A stretch of DNA of 64,000 nt from assembly GCF_014334015.1 (NCBI RefSeq), contig NZ_CP060488.1, positions 633,501 through 697,500 of the forward strand. Reading direction: 5' to 3'. The translations under genes were made by a program, and so were the position numbers. Below are positions 53,490 to 62,494 of this stretch, one piece after another; positions within the stretch are counted from its first letter, which is position 1, and each line of letters begins with the position of its first letter. Source of the DNA: Bacteroides sp. M10 (GTDB taxonomy: Bacteria > Bacteroidota > Bacteroidia > Bacteroidales > Bacteroidaceae). The notes below the pieces were generated by a model. That model searched no databases, was not told where the DNA came from, and saw only the letters and a list, made by a program, of their open reading frames with translations.

Positions 53490-54758
53490 TTACTTTATTG
53501 CCTGTGGCTTTATCAGTTCCGGTTTTATCACCCGTGGCAACACAAAACTGAAAGTAGATCCCCGGTTAATTTCCGAATCAAGTTCAAGATTTCCACCCAG
53601 ATTTTGGATGATCGTTTGCGAAAGAGTCAGTCCAAGTCCTGTCCCCTGCATTTCACGATCTAGTTTTATGAAACGTGAGAATATTTTTTTCTGTTCCTCT
53701 TTCGGTATGCCAATGCCTGTATCAGACACAACAAAGCAAACCTCTTCCGTTCCTTTCAGGCGGCAACCAAAACGAATTTCACCCGATTCGGTGAATTTCA
53801 TTGCATTATGTAACAGGTTGGACAATACCTGAATGATACGTTCCCGTTCCGAATACATCATTATAGGTTGTATGTGTGCCTCGCAAACCAATTCCACCGA
53901 CGAGTTATTCAATCTCGTCTTAAAAATTCCCTCCAACTCTCTTAGTAAATCATTGGCATCAAACTCCGTATAAACAAAATCTACTGTTCCCGATTCTATT
54001 TGAGAAAGATCGAAAATATCATTCACCAGGCGCAACAAGCGTTCATTATTCTCTGCAATAACATCAGCATACATTTTTCGTTCCTCTTCACTGGAAGCCG
54101 ATACCATCAAACCGGAAAATCCGACAATCGCATTTAGCGGTGTACGTACCTCGTGACTCATATTAGCAATAAAGGCAGATTTCAATTTATCAGCAGAAAT
54201 GGAATGTTCTCTTTCAATAGACAGCAGCCTTTGCGCATTTTTCAGCTCCGTCACATCATAAACAGTCAACACCATATAATCTTCACCATGAATATTCAAA
54301 TAAGTGCCCGATACCGATACATCGCAAGGAGTCACCTTCGTTTCATCCTCACTTAATAACTTCATGGAAGCTTCCAGATTTTTAAAACTTGCTTTCTTGT
54401 AAAAAGCTTTTCCGATAGACGCACGGATACAACATAGTTTGCATTGTTCATGCTGACCACATTCACCGGCTGCAATCGCATTTCTACAATGCAGCAAATC
54501 CCCGACTCTTTTGGTAACTCCACCTACCTGAATCGGAAGACGGTTTAAAGAATAATAATTGGTGTCACAAACCACAAAATCCTTGTCAATCAATAAGAAG
54601 TAAGCATTGATATTTTGCAAAACCAGAGCCAACTTTTTAAGTTCATTCTCCTTGTTTTCCTTCGAATGCACCTCTTTCTGGAGTGACTGGCACTTTGCCC
54701 ACATATAGATGAAGGCAGCTAACAAAACTATTATAACAATAATCGCCAGTGATGACAT
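53490..54758 (-). CDS. Membrane sensor histidine kinase, paralogue of the one at 297-1559
   Basis: 422 residues: one membrane helix (about 3-20), a PAS-like region with C91-x8-C100-x5-C106-x2-C109 (and C110), then HisKA and HATPase. His202 lies in MSHEVRTPLN. The ATPase part has NLLHNAMKF, DTGIGIP, GTGLGLT and NRGSTFSF. The segments NAYFLLIDKDFVVCDTNYYS and KRVGDLLHCRNAIAA run parallel to the first kinase. No receiver domain and no response regulator gene beside it. Shared cysteine spacing indicates one common ligand or redox cue. No clear -7 box was found upstream. Confidence 0.9.
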   Translation of the reverse strand: MSSLAIIVIIVLLAAFIYMWAKCQSLQKEVHSKENKENELKKLALVLQNINAYFLLIDKDFVVCDTNYYSLNRLPIQVGGVTKRVGDLLHCRNAIAAGECGQHEQCKLCCIRASIGKAFYKKASFKNLEASMKLLSEDETKVTPCDVSVSGTYLNIHGEDYMVLTVYDVTELKNAQRLLSIEREHSISADKLKSAFIANMSHEVRTPLNAIVGFSGLMVSASSEEERKMYADVIAENNERLLRLVNDIFDLSQIESGTVDFVYTEFDANDLLRELEGIFKTRLNNSSVELVCEAHIQPIMMYSERERIIQVLSNLLHNAMKFTESGEIRFGCRLKGTEEVCFVVSDTGIGIPKEEQKKIFSRFIKLDREMQGTGLGLTLSQTIIQNLGGNLELDSEINRGSTFSFVLPRVIKPELIKPQAIK

Positions 54759-54910
54759 AGTAATAGAGTGTTTATATTGTTTTGATCGTTTCAGTGCGTA
54801 AATTTATAAAATATGTCGCATAAATAGCTGTTTATCTACATATTTATTCTAACAAAAATGCATTTATATTTCCACGAGTCAGAAATTGGTAAAAATTTCC
54901 CTTTAAGTTA

Positions 54911-54940
54911 TTGCGGTATTAAAAAATATACTTATCTTTG
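54911..54940 (+). promoter_or_regulatory. Promoter of the tRNA pair
   Basis: TTG at 54911-54913, a 19-base gap and TATCTTTG at 54933-54940, 17 bp before tRNA-Phe. Confidence 0.7.
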
Positions 54941-54957
54941 CACCCGCAAACGAGAAA

Positions 54958-55030
54958 GGTGCCATAGCTCAGTTGGTAGAGCAAAGGACTGAAAATCCTT
55001 GTGTCCCCGGTTCGATTCCTGGTGGCACCA
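54958..55030 (+). tRNA. tRNA-Phe (anticodon GAA)
   Basis: Full cloverleaf of 73 bases. The acceptor GGTGCCA pairs with TGGCACC, with discriminator A at 55030. The anticodon stem is AAGGA/TCCTT with loop CTGAAAA and anticodon GAA at 54991-54993. The T arm has GGTTCGATTCC. CCA is not encoded. Confidence 0.96.
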
Positions 55031-55043
55031 CTTCTTAAGCAAT

Positions 55044-55116
55044 CGGAATGTAGCGCAGTTGGTAGCGCACTACGTTCGGGACGTAGGGGTCGGGCGTTCG
55101 AGTCGCCTCATTCCGA
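55044..55116 (+). tRNA. tRNA-Pro (anticodon CGG)
   Basis: 73 bases. The acceptor CGGAATG pairs with CATTCCG, with discriminator A. The anticodon stem is CTACG/CGTAG with loop TTCGGGA and anticodon CGG at 55077-55079. The T arm is GGGCGTTCGAGTCGCC. CCA is not encoded. It follows tRNA-Phe by 13 bp and is probably co-transcribed. A modest AAAGGG/CCCTTT hairpin at about 55125-55162 may end the transcript. Confidence 0.95.
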
Positions 55117-55224
55117 CAAATATAAAGGGTAGCTTTCTGGAGTACAGTAAGTTGCCCTTTATTTCTATTCAGTCACTTGAACAAATTCGGGACGGATATG
55201 TAATAAAACACAACCTATTATATC

Positions 55225-56862
55225 ATGAAAAACAGGATTTATCTCTTTACAGTAGCAGTAGCTTCTTTTATGTGCATCAGTTGTACAAAGACTCAAACTA
55301 CCCTCTCCGAGAATGAAAAGACAGTCAATCCTCCCATCATGGGATGGAGTTCATGGAATGCATTTCGCGTAGACATCAGCGAAGACATCATCAAGCATCA
55401 AGCCGACCTGATGGTGAAAAAAGGTCTGAAAGATGCCGGATATCATTATGTCAATGTTGATGACGGCTATTTCGGAAAGCGTGATGACAACGGGATTATG
55501 CATACCCACGAACAACGTTTCCCGAATGGGATGAAACCGATTGCGGATTACGTTCACGGCCTGGGAATGAAAGCTGGTCTCTATACCGATGCGGGCAACA
55601 GTACATGTGGCTCCATGTGGGACAATGATGCAGCAGGCATAGGAGCTGGTATCTACGGACACGAACCGCAAGACGCCCAATTATACTTTGGCGACTGGGG
55701 TTTCGACTTTATCAAAATTGATTACTGCGGAGGAGATGCGCTGGGACTTAATGAAAAGGAACGCTACACTTCCATCCGGAACAGTATAGACAAAGTAAAC
55801 AAAGATGTTTCCATCAATATTTGCCGATGGGCCTTCCCGGGCACTTGGGCTAAAGATGCGGCAACTTCCTGGCGTATCAGTGGAGATATTAATGCACATT
55901 GGGGATCATTAAGATATGTAGTCGGAAAGAATCTCTACCTGTCGGCTTATGCCGGAAACGGACATTATAATGACATGGATATGATGGTCATCGGATTCCG
56001 CAACGACAGTAAAGTAGGTGGACAAGGTCTTACTCCGACAGAAGAAGAAGCTCATTTCGGTTTGTGGTGTATCATGAGCTCTCCTTTGCTTATCGGATGC
56101 AATCTGGAAAACATGCCGGATTCTTCGCTCGAACTGCTGACAAATAAAGAACTGATCGCCCTCAACCAAGATCCACTGGGCTTACAGGCTTATGTAGCGC
56201 AACATGAAAATGAAGGTTATGTACTCGTGAAAGATATTGAACAGAAACGTGGGAATGTACGTGCAGTAGCTCTTTACAATCCTTCTGATACCATCTGTAG
56301 TTTTTCCGTGCCGTTCTCTTCACTGGAATTTGGAGGAAACGTAAAAGTACGTGATCTGGTAAAACATAGCGATTTAGGAAACTTCTCCGGTACCTTCGAA
56401 CAAACGCTTCCTGCACACAGTGCCATGTTCCTCCGCATAGAAGGCGAAACACGTCTGGAACCGACCCTCTACGAAGCGGAATGGGCTTACCTACCTCTTT
56501 TCAATGACCTTGGCAAAAATCCTAAAGGTATTATTTATGCCCATGATAAGGAAGCCTCCGGCAAAATGAAAGTAGGTTTCCTTGGCGGACAACCTGAAAA
56601 CTATGCCGAATGGCGGGAAGTATATAGCGAAAATGGCGGACGCTATGATATGACCATCCATTATTTATATGGCAAAGGACGACAAATAGAACTGGACGTA
56701 AACGGTATCATTACCAAAATCGACTCTCTGGGAGAGGATAATGGTCATAACCAAATCACAGTTCCCGTTGAATTAAAAGCCGGATACAACACTATTCGCA
56801 TGGGTAATAGTTATAACTGGGCACCGGACATCGACTGCTTCACTCTGAAGAAAGCGCTGTAA
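55225..56862 (+). CDS. GH27 alpha-galactosidase-type lipoprotein with C-terminal CBM35-like domain
   Basis: Removes terminal alpha-galactose (or alpha-N-acetylgalactosamine). 545 residues with a lipoprotein signal (lipobox MCISC). The catalytic barrel has MGWSSWNAFRVD, VNVDDGYFGKRD, the nucleophile Asp in FDFIKIDYCGGD, the acid/base Asp in TSWRISGDI, and FGLWCIMSSPLLIGCNL. A short beta domain follows. From about residue 415 comes a beta-sandwich with YEAEWAYLP, NGGRYDMTIHYLYG and NTIRMGNSYNWAPDIDCF, like a carbohydrate-binding module of family 35. Stand-alone gene between the tRNAs and a convergent operon. Confidence 0.92.
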   Translation: MKNRIYLFTVAVASFMCISCTKTQTTLSENEKTVNPPIMGWSSWNAFRVDISEDIIKHQADLMVKKGLKDAGYHYVNVDDGYFGKRDDNGIMHTHEQRFPNGMKPIADYVHGLGMKAGLYTDAGNSTCGSMWDNDAAGIGAGIYGHEPQDAQLYFGDWGFDFIKIDYCGGDALGLNEKERYTSIRNSIDKVNKDVSINICRWAFPGTWAKDAATSWRISGDINAHWGSLRYVVGKNLYLSAYAGNGHYNDMDMMVIGFRNDSKVGGQGLTPTEEEAHFGLWCIMSSPLLIGCNLENMPDSSLELLTNKELIALNQDPLGLQAYVAQHENEGYVLVKDIEQKRGNVRAVALYNPSDTICSFSVPFSSLEFGGNVKVRDLVKHSDLGNFSGTFEQTLPAHSAMFLRIEGETRLEPTLYEAEWAYLPLFNDLGKNPKGIIYAHDKEASGKMKVGFLGGQPENYAEWREVYSENGGRYDMTIHYLYGKGRQIELDVNGIITKIDSLGEDNGHNQITVPVELKAGYNTIRMGNSYNWAPDIDCFTLKKAL

Positions 56863-56886
56863 TTTGACTATATAACCTCATATATT

Positions 56887-56948
56887 AAAAGGAGCAATAA
56901 CGGAATAAATATGCCTCAGGCATTTTAAAATCCATTATTGCTCCTTTT
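56887..56948. terminator. Bidirectional terminator between GH27 and the ABC operon
   Basis: AAAAGGAGCAATAA (56887-56900) pairs with TTATTGCTCCTTTT (56935-56948), and the loop holds a further ATGCCT/AGGCAT hairpin. A/T runs on both sides suit both directions. Confidence 0.75.
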
Positions 56949-57007
56949 TAGTTTAGATACTGTCTAGTAATTCGTATCCTATTTTATCTCTTCATACCTG
57001 TTCCTGT

Positions 57008-57814
57008 TTATTCCGGTGTTATCGTAATTTCCGCTTTCTCCCTTACATTCACCTGCAAACGTGCATCTTCTGTCAGAGGTGTCCAGACCACCCGCTTACA
57101 TTCTCCTTTCTGCAGATCATTAGAGTGACGATCGCTACCACTCAGATATTCCGTCCCCACTTCTGTATTCTCAAATGTCCATCTCCATACACCATCCAAA
57201 TTCAGATAGAAGTTTTCAATTTTACTATCCTTTGCATGAAAGTCCAGCCCATTTCCCTGAATATCACACGAGCCAAACCGGCAAGAATCCAATGATATGT
57301 TATAACGATTACCACGGACAAACAATGAATCTGTTTCAATACCTATCAGATTCAATTTCAAACCTTCTTCACCGGTAACTATACCAGTCAGCGAATCCAC
57401 AGCCAAACTCACATCAAAACCACTCACAAAGATATAATCTCTGTCCCGATACTTTTCCGGAATATTGTTCACATTAAGATCTAACTTCATAAACAAAGTA
57501 TCATTCTTTTGGGTAACATTCAAATAGTCACCTTTCGGATATGAAACCAGTTCTTTCCCTGACGAAGCAGCAGTAGATCCTATTTTCATTTCGCCGCTAA
57601 TAAACACACGTCTCGCTTCAGATACTCCATCCTGGCTGGTAAACACCTTTATAACATGTACGCCATTCAAATCCATTTTCACCTGTTCATTACCCAAAAA
57701 GACTCCATCTTCCTGATAAGGCTTCCCCGACATAAATATGAAAATAATAGTTGCCACAATTACAATCAATCCGGAAACGAGAAGGCCTATAAATATATAA
57801 GTAGTACGTTTCAT
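57008..57814 (-). CDS. Membrane-anchored protein of unknown function, last gene of the ABC operon
   Basis: 268 residues: a positively charged start, one membrane helix (about 5-29), then an all-beta outer domain. Regular short strands such as GLKLNLIGIETDSLFVRGN, SLDSCRFGSCDIQGNG and DSKIENFYLNLDG suggest a solenoid or GIN-like fold. Three cysteines are in or near this part. No catalytic motif was seen. It follows the GntR gene by 17 bp, so it may help the transporter or sense its substrate. Confidence 0.6.
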   Translation of the reverse strand: MKRTTYIFIGLLVSGLIVIVATIIFIFMSGKPYQEDGVFLGNEQVKMDLNGVHVIKVFTSQDGVSEARRVFISGEMKIGSTAASSGKELVSYPKGDYLNVTQKNDTLFMKLDLNVNNIPEKYRDRDYIFVSGFDVSLAVDSLTGIVTGEEGLKLNLIGIETDSLFVRGNRYNISLDSCRFGSCDIQGNGLDFHAKDSKIENFYLNLDGVWRWTFENTEVGTEYLSGSDRHSNDLQKGECKRVVWTPLTEDARLQVNVREKAEITITPE

Positions 57815-57831
57815 AATATTTCGTCTTTATT

Positions 57832-58200
57832 CTATTTCTGCTTTTTTATAAACTCATGATACATTGTCTCTATTTCTTTTATCGGTATATCAAGCGTATA
57901 CAGCTGACGAAAGAAATAGTCCAATTCTTCTTTCAGAAAGGTATCCTTACGGAGAGAATGAATCAGCTCTTTTGCTCCTGAAGCTACAAAATACCCTATG
58001 CCACGTTTATTATAAATAATATTTTGTACCTGAAGATAGTCAAAGGAACGCATCACCGTATTAGCATTCACCTCCACAATGGCAGCATACTCTCTGACAG
58101 AAGGGATCCGCTCCTCTTCCGGATATTGCCCCAGCAATATCTCATCACAGATTCTATCTGCAATCTGTAAATAAATAGCTTTACTTTCTTTAAAATTCAT
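57832..58200 (-). CDS. GntR-family regulator, YtrA subfamily
   Basis: 122 residues. Residues of about 5-72 are a winged helix with IYLQIADRICDEILLG, RIPSVREYAAIVEVNANTVMRSFDYL and NKRGIGYFVA. The short C-terminal helical tail (about 75-122) is typical of YtrA-type regulators, which control ABC transporter operons. It lies inside such an operon. An inverted repeat over the operon promoter (59917-59940) is its likely target. Confidence 0.9.
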   Translation of the reverse strand: MNFKESKAIYLQIADRICDEILLGQYPEEERIPSVREYAAIVEVNANTVMRSFDYLQVQNIIYNKRGIGYFVASGAKELIHSLRKDTFLKEELDYFFRQLYTLDIPIKEIETMYHEFIKKQK

Positions 58201-58211
58201 AGGCTAAGGTA

Positions 58212-59033
58212 TTACATTCTATTAATAATTTCAGACTCCTTAAAGCGGAAATAAGCCAGTACCCAATTCACCAACGCAAAAAAGATGCCGGCAACAATTA
58301 CAATCCACAGAGTGGTTTCTTTCGACTCCAGTACACCTCCTGAATAATACCTGCCGCTTTCCAACAGCACTTTGCTTACCAAAGCACCGACAGCAAAATA
58401 TACCATACCAATAATGGTTCCCGACGCAAATGTTTTCAGGAAAGAATTTTTAGGCCAAATCGAACTGCCCAGTACGAATAAGGATTGAACAAAGAAATAA
58501 CCTGATATCAGCGCTCCAAATTCCAACCCTCGCCTGCATAAAGTATAATATTTTTCATCACCAACCAAATGCGACAAGTCGACAGGAGCAATAAAATCCT
58601 TCTCCGGATAAGCCAAAGAATAAATAGTAAAACGCGTATAGTCCGCCAACTTATAACATATCAGGAAAACAACCAGATACACAACCGTAAATACAAACCA
58701 TCTGGAGAAAAACTTCTCAAAAGGAGTTGCCGGAATCATTAACATGGAAGTACGGCTCGTTTTCGTTTTCATCTTTTCCATTGTAAACGAAGCACTCAAA
58801 CAGCCGAATCCCCACAGAGCCCAGATAAAAGTGACAAGAAGAAATATCCACGCCGGATCTTCCTGATAATTATAAGTACCTCTATACTCAAAATATCCAT
58901 TCCAAACCATTACCACTGCCATCACTCCATACATCAACACCATACGAAGCACATTCGATTTCCAATTCTCCACCATCTCCTTACGGCAGAGATTTATAAA
59001 ACGAGGCAAACTGAAAAAAGTATCTTTTATCAT
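58212..59033 (-). CDS. ABC transporter membrane protein
   Basis: 273 residues, six membrane helices (about 27-47, 62-85, 108-130, 165-190, 198-220, 240-262). The cytosolic start ends in NLCRKEMVENWKSN, and a loop holds MKTKTSRTSMLMIPATPFEKF, common in ABC-2-type permeases of YtrA-linked systems. It sits between the ATPase gene (6 bp gap) and the GntR gene (11 bp gap). Confidence 0.82.
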   Translation of the reverse strand: MIKDTFFSLPRFINLCRKEMVENWKSNVLRMVLMYGVMAVVMVWNGYFEYRGTYNYQEDPAWIFLLVTFIWALWGFGCLSASFTMEKMKTKTSRTSMLMIPATPFEKFFSRWFVFTVVYLVVFLICYKLADYTRFTIYSLAYPEKDFIAPVDLSHLVGDEKYYTLCRRGLEFGALISGYFFVQSLFVLGSSIWPKNSFLKTFASGTIIGMVYFAVGALVSKVLLESGRYYSGGVLESKETTLWIVIVAGIFFALVNWVLAYFRFKESEIINRM

Positions 59034-59039
59034 CGTCTT

Positions 59040-59885
59040 TTATTTTTGAGTGTGAAACAATCGGGCTATCTCTTCAGGAGTAGCCAGTGTAGCATTAAAA
59101 AGAAGTTCCAGGTTTAGTTCCGACTCGTCCTGCTTTTCATTAGGAAGGATCAGGTAGTTACCCTGAATAGTAGGAATTGCAAAAAGCGCACTTTTGGCCA
59201 ATTCCCGATCATCACTCTCCACAAAGAAAAGTTTGTCGCAAATATTACTTGTCGATTCATCGAGCAACACACGACTGTCATCCATTATCAACACATGATC
59301 GAGCACTTTGTCGATGTCACGAACCTGATGTGTGGAAATCACAATCGTCTTATCATCCGACATACCCGATGCTATAAACTTGCGGAACTGACTTTTGCCT
59401 GGAATATCCAGTCCGTTGGTCGGTTCATCCATCAACAAAAGAGAGGTATTCGTAGCAAGCGCAAAACTCATGAACACTTTCTTTTTCTGCCCCATAGAAA
59501 GCGCTCCGAGATCAATATCTATATCCATCTCAAAATAATGGAGATATTTAATCATCTCTTCCTTACTGAAACGAGGATAAAAAGGACTGTTTAACTCAAT
59601 ATAGCTGACCAAAGAAACCGAAGGCAACTCAAATTCTTCCGGAACTAAAAACATATCCTGCAAAGTAACCGGCAACCGACGGCGCACATCTGTATCGTGA
59701 AACATCACTTTGCCGTTTTTAGGAGTCAACAAGCCGGACATCAGATAGAGAAGAGTAGATTTTCCCACACCATTCTTTCCCAACAGTCCATATACCCTGC
59801 CGGATTCGAACGAAAGCGAAAAATCATGTAGTACCGCACGCTTCGATTTACGATAAGTAAATGAAAGATTTTCTACTGTAATCAT
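59040..59885 (-). CDS. ABC transporter ATP-binding protein
   Basis: 281 residues from the ATG at 59885. Walker A is GLLGKNGVGKSTLL, the Q loop lies near TLQDMFLVPEE, the signature is LGALSMGQKKKVFMSFAL, Walker B is LLLMDEPTNGLD and the switch His is in VISTHQVRDID. The C-terminal 60 residues are an extra domain as in ABC-2 efflux or bacitracin-type systems. The 44 codons upstream in frame overlap the promoter and operator and are rejected. First gene of the four-gene operon. Confidence 0.93.
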   Translation of the reverse strand: MITVENLSFTYRKSKRAVLHDFSLSFESGRVYGLLGKNGVGKSTLLYLMSGLLTPKNGKVMFHDTDVRRRLPVTLQDMFLVPEEFELPSVSLVSYIELNSPFYPRFSKEEMIKYLHYFEMDIDIDLGALSMGQKKKVFMSFALATNTSLLLMDEPTNGLDIPGKSQFRKFIASGMSDDKTIVISTHQVRDIDKVLDHVLIMDDSRVLLDESTSNICDKLFFVESDDRELAKSALFAIPTIQGNYLILPNEKQDESELNLELLFNATLATPEEIARLFHTQK

Positions 59886-59916
59886 AGTATTTCTGTTTAA
59901 TGAATAATGATCTTTA

Positions 59917-59940
59917 GGTGTATTAGTGTAATAGTACACC
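59917..59940. promoter_or_regulatory. Probable GntR operator
   Basis: GGTGTA (59917-59922) and TACACC (59935-59940) are outer arms. An inner pair GTGTA (59926-59930) and TACAC (59935-59939) overlaps them. The site covers the expected transcription start of the ABC operon, which fits repression by its own YtrA-type regulator. Confidence 0.6.
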
Positions 59941-59941
59941 A

Positions 59942-59971
59942 CAAAAGTAGATAATCTTTTGAATATTCCAA
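59942..59971 (-). promoter_or_regulatory. Promoter of the ABC operon
   Basis: On the minus strand TTGG (59968-59971), an 18-base gap and TACTTTTG (59942-59949). The operator lies immediately downstream. Confidence 0.65.
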
Positions 59972-59992
59972 TAGAAAAGGAGAAAAAAGTGC

Positions 59993-60031
59993 AAAAAAAA
60001 GGAGGAGCTAAGATCACTCTCCACTCCTCCT
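59993..60031 (-). terminator. Terminator of the TonB-ExbD-TPR operon
   Basis: GGAGGAG (60001-60007) and CTCCTCC (60024-60030) form the stem; on the minus strand eight T follow (59993-60000). Confidence 0.78.
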
Positions 60032-60058
60032 GTCACGACAAACAACTAAAATTATTCA

Positions 60059-61525
60059 CTATTTGATGCCGTCCAATGCCCTTTTAGCAGTAGCATTAGC
60101 GGGGTCTATAGCCAGAATTTTACTCCAGTATTCTATGGATTTATCTTTGTTAGCCTTTGCTTCGGCTTTCAATGCCGGATTTTCGATAGCTAACAAATAG
60201 TAATATCCAAGATAACTGTAGCATTCAACCAAAGCTGAATTGTAATGAGGATCGTTTTTGCTTTCCAATAAAGCGGCCACTTCCTCATAGAAAGGTTTCG
60301 CAAGTCCTTGAGTTGTTTCAGGGTCAAGTGCAGAATTGGCACGTGCTCTCCAGAAGTTACCCAAATAGCTGTCCGGCGCTGCTTCCGCAATTGCATGGAA
60401 AGTAGAATCGGCGGACATTAACGCCTGCTTGCGTTCTTCAACAGTGATTGCTAATGAATCAGGTTGCGTACCAGCACCGTAATAAAGTCTACCAAACTGG
60501 AACTGTAAGTCCGGAGTCTGTTTTTCCTTATCAAGAGATGCATAATATTTCTGGTAAGCACTGATTGCTTTTTTATAATCGTTCTTCTGTTCGTAAGCAG
60601 AAGAGATATTTTTAAATAAATCCGTCTTCGTCGGATCCATCTTTACCGCTTTCTCATATTGTACTACTGCATCATCATATTTTTTCAGACTCTCCAACAG
60701 ATGTCCATAATACATATAATCCAAATACGAATAATCGGCTTTATCACATTCCTTGAAGAAGACATCGGCAGCCTTCAACGCTTCATCAAAACGTTTCAGG
60801 TCAGTATAATTATACATTGCCAAACGATTGAACGCAGCATGACGAGCATTCTTTTGCAATCCCATATTAGCTACTTCGAGTGATTTCTCAAAATCATGGT
60901 TCAAAAATAAAGCAAAAGCATACTTCACCAAATCTTCTTCCGTAGCAGTAGGCCCCATTGCAAAATTCGCATAAGCTTCTACTGCCTTATTAAAATCATT
61001 TTTTAAATAGTAAATTTCGGCTAATTTTTTATCTACAGCTGTGTTGGACGGTTCCAGGTCCTTCAATTGGTTCAGCTTCTCAATGGCAAGACTTGCATTG
61101 GCTGATTTATAAATATCTGCATATTTCAGATAAGCTTCCGTACATTTCGGATCGAAATAAATTGCCTCCTCATACTTTTGAGAAGCAAGACCCGCATTTT
61201 TCTGTTTTACGGCAATATTTCCTTCCAGTACAGAAGCAAGAGCCGATTTACCATTCGCTTTTCTGGCAAGAGCTGCATACTCCTGCGCTTCGGGAATCTT
61301 GTCAGCATTCAGATATGCGTCTCCAATAGCCACCAACAATTCCACATTTTTCTTATTTTTTCCTTTAATCAGATGCTCAGCTTCTTCAGCAGCCTGTGCC
61401 GGATTCGTCTGAATAGTTTCTTTCAATTTCGCAACCCCAGCCTGCCATTCGGCGTCAGATGATTGCGCATAGAGCGACCCTACTGCTATAAACGCTCCAG
61501 CTAAAAACATTTGTACTCTTTTCAT
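60059..61525 (-). CDS. Periplasmic tetratricopeptide-repeat protein
   Basis: 488 residues with a signal peptide (about 1-20, ending LYAQ) and TPR units along almost the whole chain. Examples are EEAIYFDPKCTEAYLKYADIY, KAVEAYANFAMGPTATEEDL and DAVVQYEKAVKMDPTKTDLF. A scaffold for protein contacts; no enzyme motif. It is the last gene of a run of ExbD, TonB and PstS-like genes, so it probably works with that energy-transduction set, perhaps as an envelope adaptor. Confidence 0.87.
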   Translation of the reverse strand: MKRVQMFLAGAFIAVGSLYAQSSDAEWQAGVAKLKETIQTNPAQAAEEAEHLIKGKNKKNVELLVAIGDAYLNADKIPEAQEYAALARKANGKSALASVLEGNIAVKQKNAGLASQKYEEAIYFDPKCTEAYLKYADIYKSANASLAIEKLNQLKDLEPSNTAVDKKLAEIYYLKNDFNKAVEAYANFAMGPTATEEDLVKYAFALFLNHDFEKSLEVANMGLQKNARHAAFNRLAMYNYTDLKRFDEALKAADVFFKECDKADYSYLDYMYYGHLLESLKKYDDAVVQYEKAVKMDPTKTDLFKNISSAYEQKNDYKKAISAYQKYYASLDKEKQTPDLQFQFGRLYYGAGTQPDSLAITVEERKQALMSADSTFHAIAEAAPDSYLGNFWRARANSALDPETTQGLAKPFYEEVAALLESKNDPHYNSALVECYSYLGYYYLLAIENPALKAEAKANKDKSIEYWSKILAIDPANATAKRALDGIK

Positions 61526-61546
61526 TATAGTCTCTAATTTTAGTTA

Positions 61547-62491
61547 TTATTCGTCTTTCACGTGGACAATACGCACCGGCTGAGTAGCCGGAACAAGTCC
61601 GGATTTTAATATAATCCTCTGCCCTTTATCGGATGTCATAAAAGAAGCAAATCCCCAAGGCAGCCCACTACGAGGATCATTCAGCAATGCATAAATAGAT
61701 CGTGCCAACGGATAGTTACCATAAAACAGGTAAGCCTGATAAGGTTTATAACTGTTAGCAGGAGTTGCCACATCCTCTGCACTCACTGACATCACTCTGA
61801 TCTCTTCGCGAAAAGAAAGATTGGTTGTATCACTGCGGTTCCCCAACCAGTTTACTCCAACAACTCCCATAGCGTCGGGATTATTCGCTACATAATCTAT
61901 CACCTGCTGGTTGGTTTTCAAGGCACTGACGTTACCTTCAGCCAACTCTTTTCCACCACAGATTGAGTCCATTGCAAAACGTACGGTACTGGAGTTCTTA
62001 TTATCGAACACCACCTGAATCCCTTTCAAACGGGAATTCGGATTAACCTCTTTCCAGTTTTTCACCTCACCGGTAAGGATGCGGCGGAAATCACGTACAC
62101 TCAACAAAGAATCCGGATTAGCACGATTCACAATCAATGCCAGACCGTCCGTAGCCAATTTTATCTCGCGAGGGAAAAACTTACGGCTGTGGAATGAATT
62201 CATTTCTTCCTTAGTCAGTGTCCGGGTTGCAATAGCCAACCGGACACTGTCTTTCAGAAGTAAATTTATCGCTTCCACTTCAGTTGTGTAGCGAGGGACA
62301 ATCCCGGCCAAAGGGTACAGGCTTTCAAACACCTCTATCTCTTCTTGTATGATAGGTTCGAAACTCTCATCCGCTGCGATAGATACCACACCGGAAGAAT
62401 AAGTATCCGTCGGTCCTTTTGATTTTGAGTTACAAGCACTCAAGACTACCAACGCTACGAGTCCTATCAGCCTAAATTGTCTCTTCATCAT
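61547..62491 (-). CDS. PstS-like substrate-binding lipoprotein
   Basis: 314 residues with lipobox VLSAC. The fold pattern is that of the phosphate-type binding proteins: VSIAADESFEPIIQEEIEVFE, YTTEVEAINLLLKDSVRLAIATR, GLALIVNRANPDS, FRRILTGEVKNWKEVNP, STVRFAMDS and MGVVGVNWLGNR. No Pst permease or ATPase gene is near; the neighbours are TonB, ExbD and a TPR protein. Phosphate binding is therefore not certain. The gene lies 3 bp after tonB and 21 bp before the TPR gene. Confidence 0.85.
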   Translation of the reverse strand: MMKRQFRLIGLVALVVLSACNSKSKGPTDTYSSGVVSIAADESFEPIIQEEIEVFESLYPLAGIVPRYTTEVEAINLLLKDSVRLAIATRTLTKEEMNSFHSRKFFPREIKLATDGLALIVNRANPDSLLSVRDFRRILTGEVKNWKEVNPNSRLKGIQVVFDNKNSSTVRFAMDSICGGKELAEGNVSALKTNQQVIDYVANNPDAMGVVGVNWLGNRSDTTNLSFREEIRVMSVSAEDVATPANSYKPYQAYLFYGNYPLARSIYALLNDPRSGLPWGFASFMTSDKGQRIILKSGLVPATQPVRIVHVKDE

Positions 62492-62494
62492 CTT

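Noticed and set aside
54999..55316. 105-codon plus-strand frame
   Set aside because: Covers tRNA-Phe 3' part and all of tRNA-Pro and then overlaps the GH27 start.
61547..62491. Part of a phosphate (Pst) uptake operon
   Set aside because: No pstA, pstB, pstC or phoU gene nearby; neighbours are TonB, ExbD and TPR genes.
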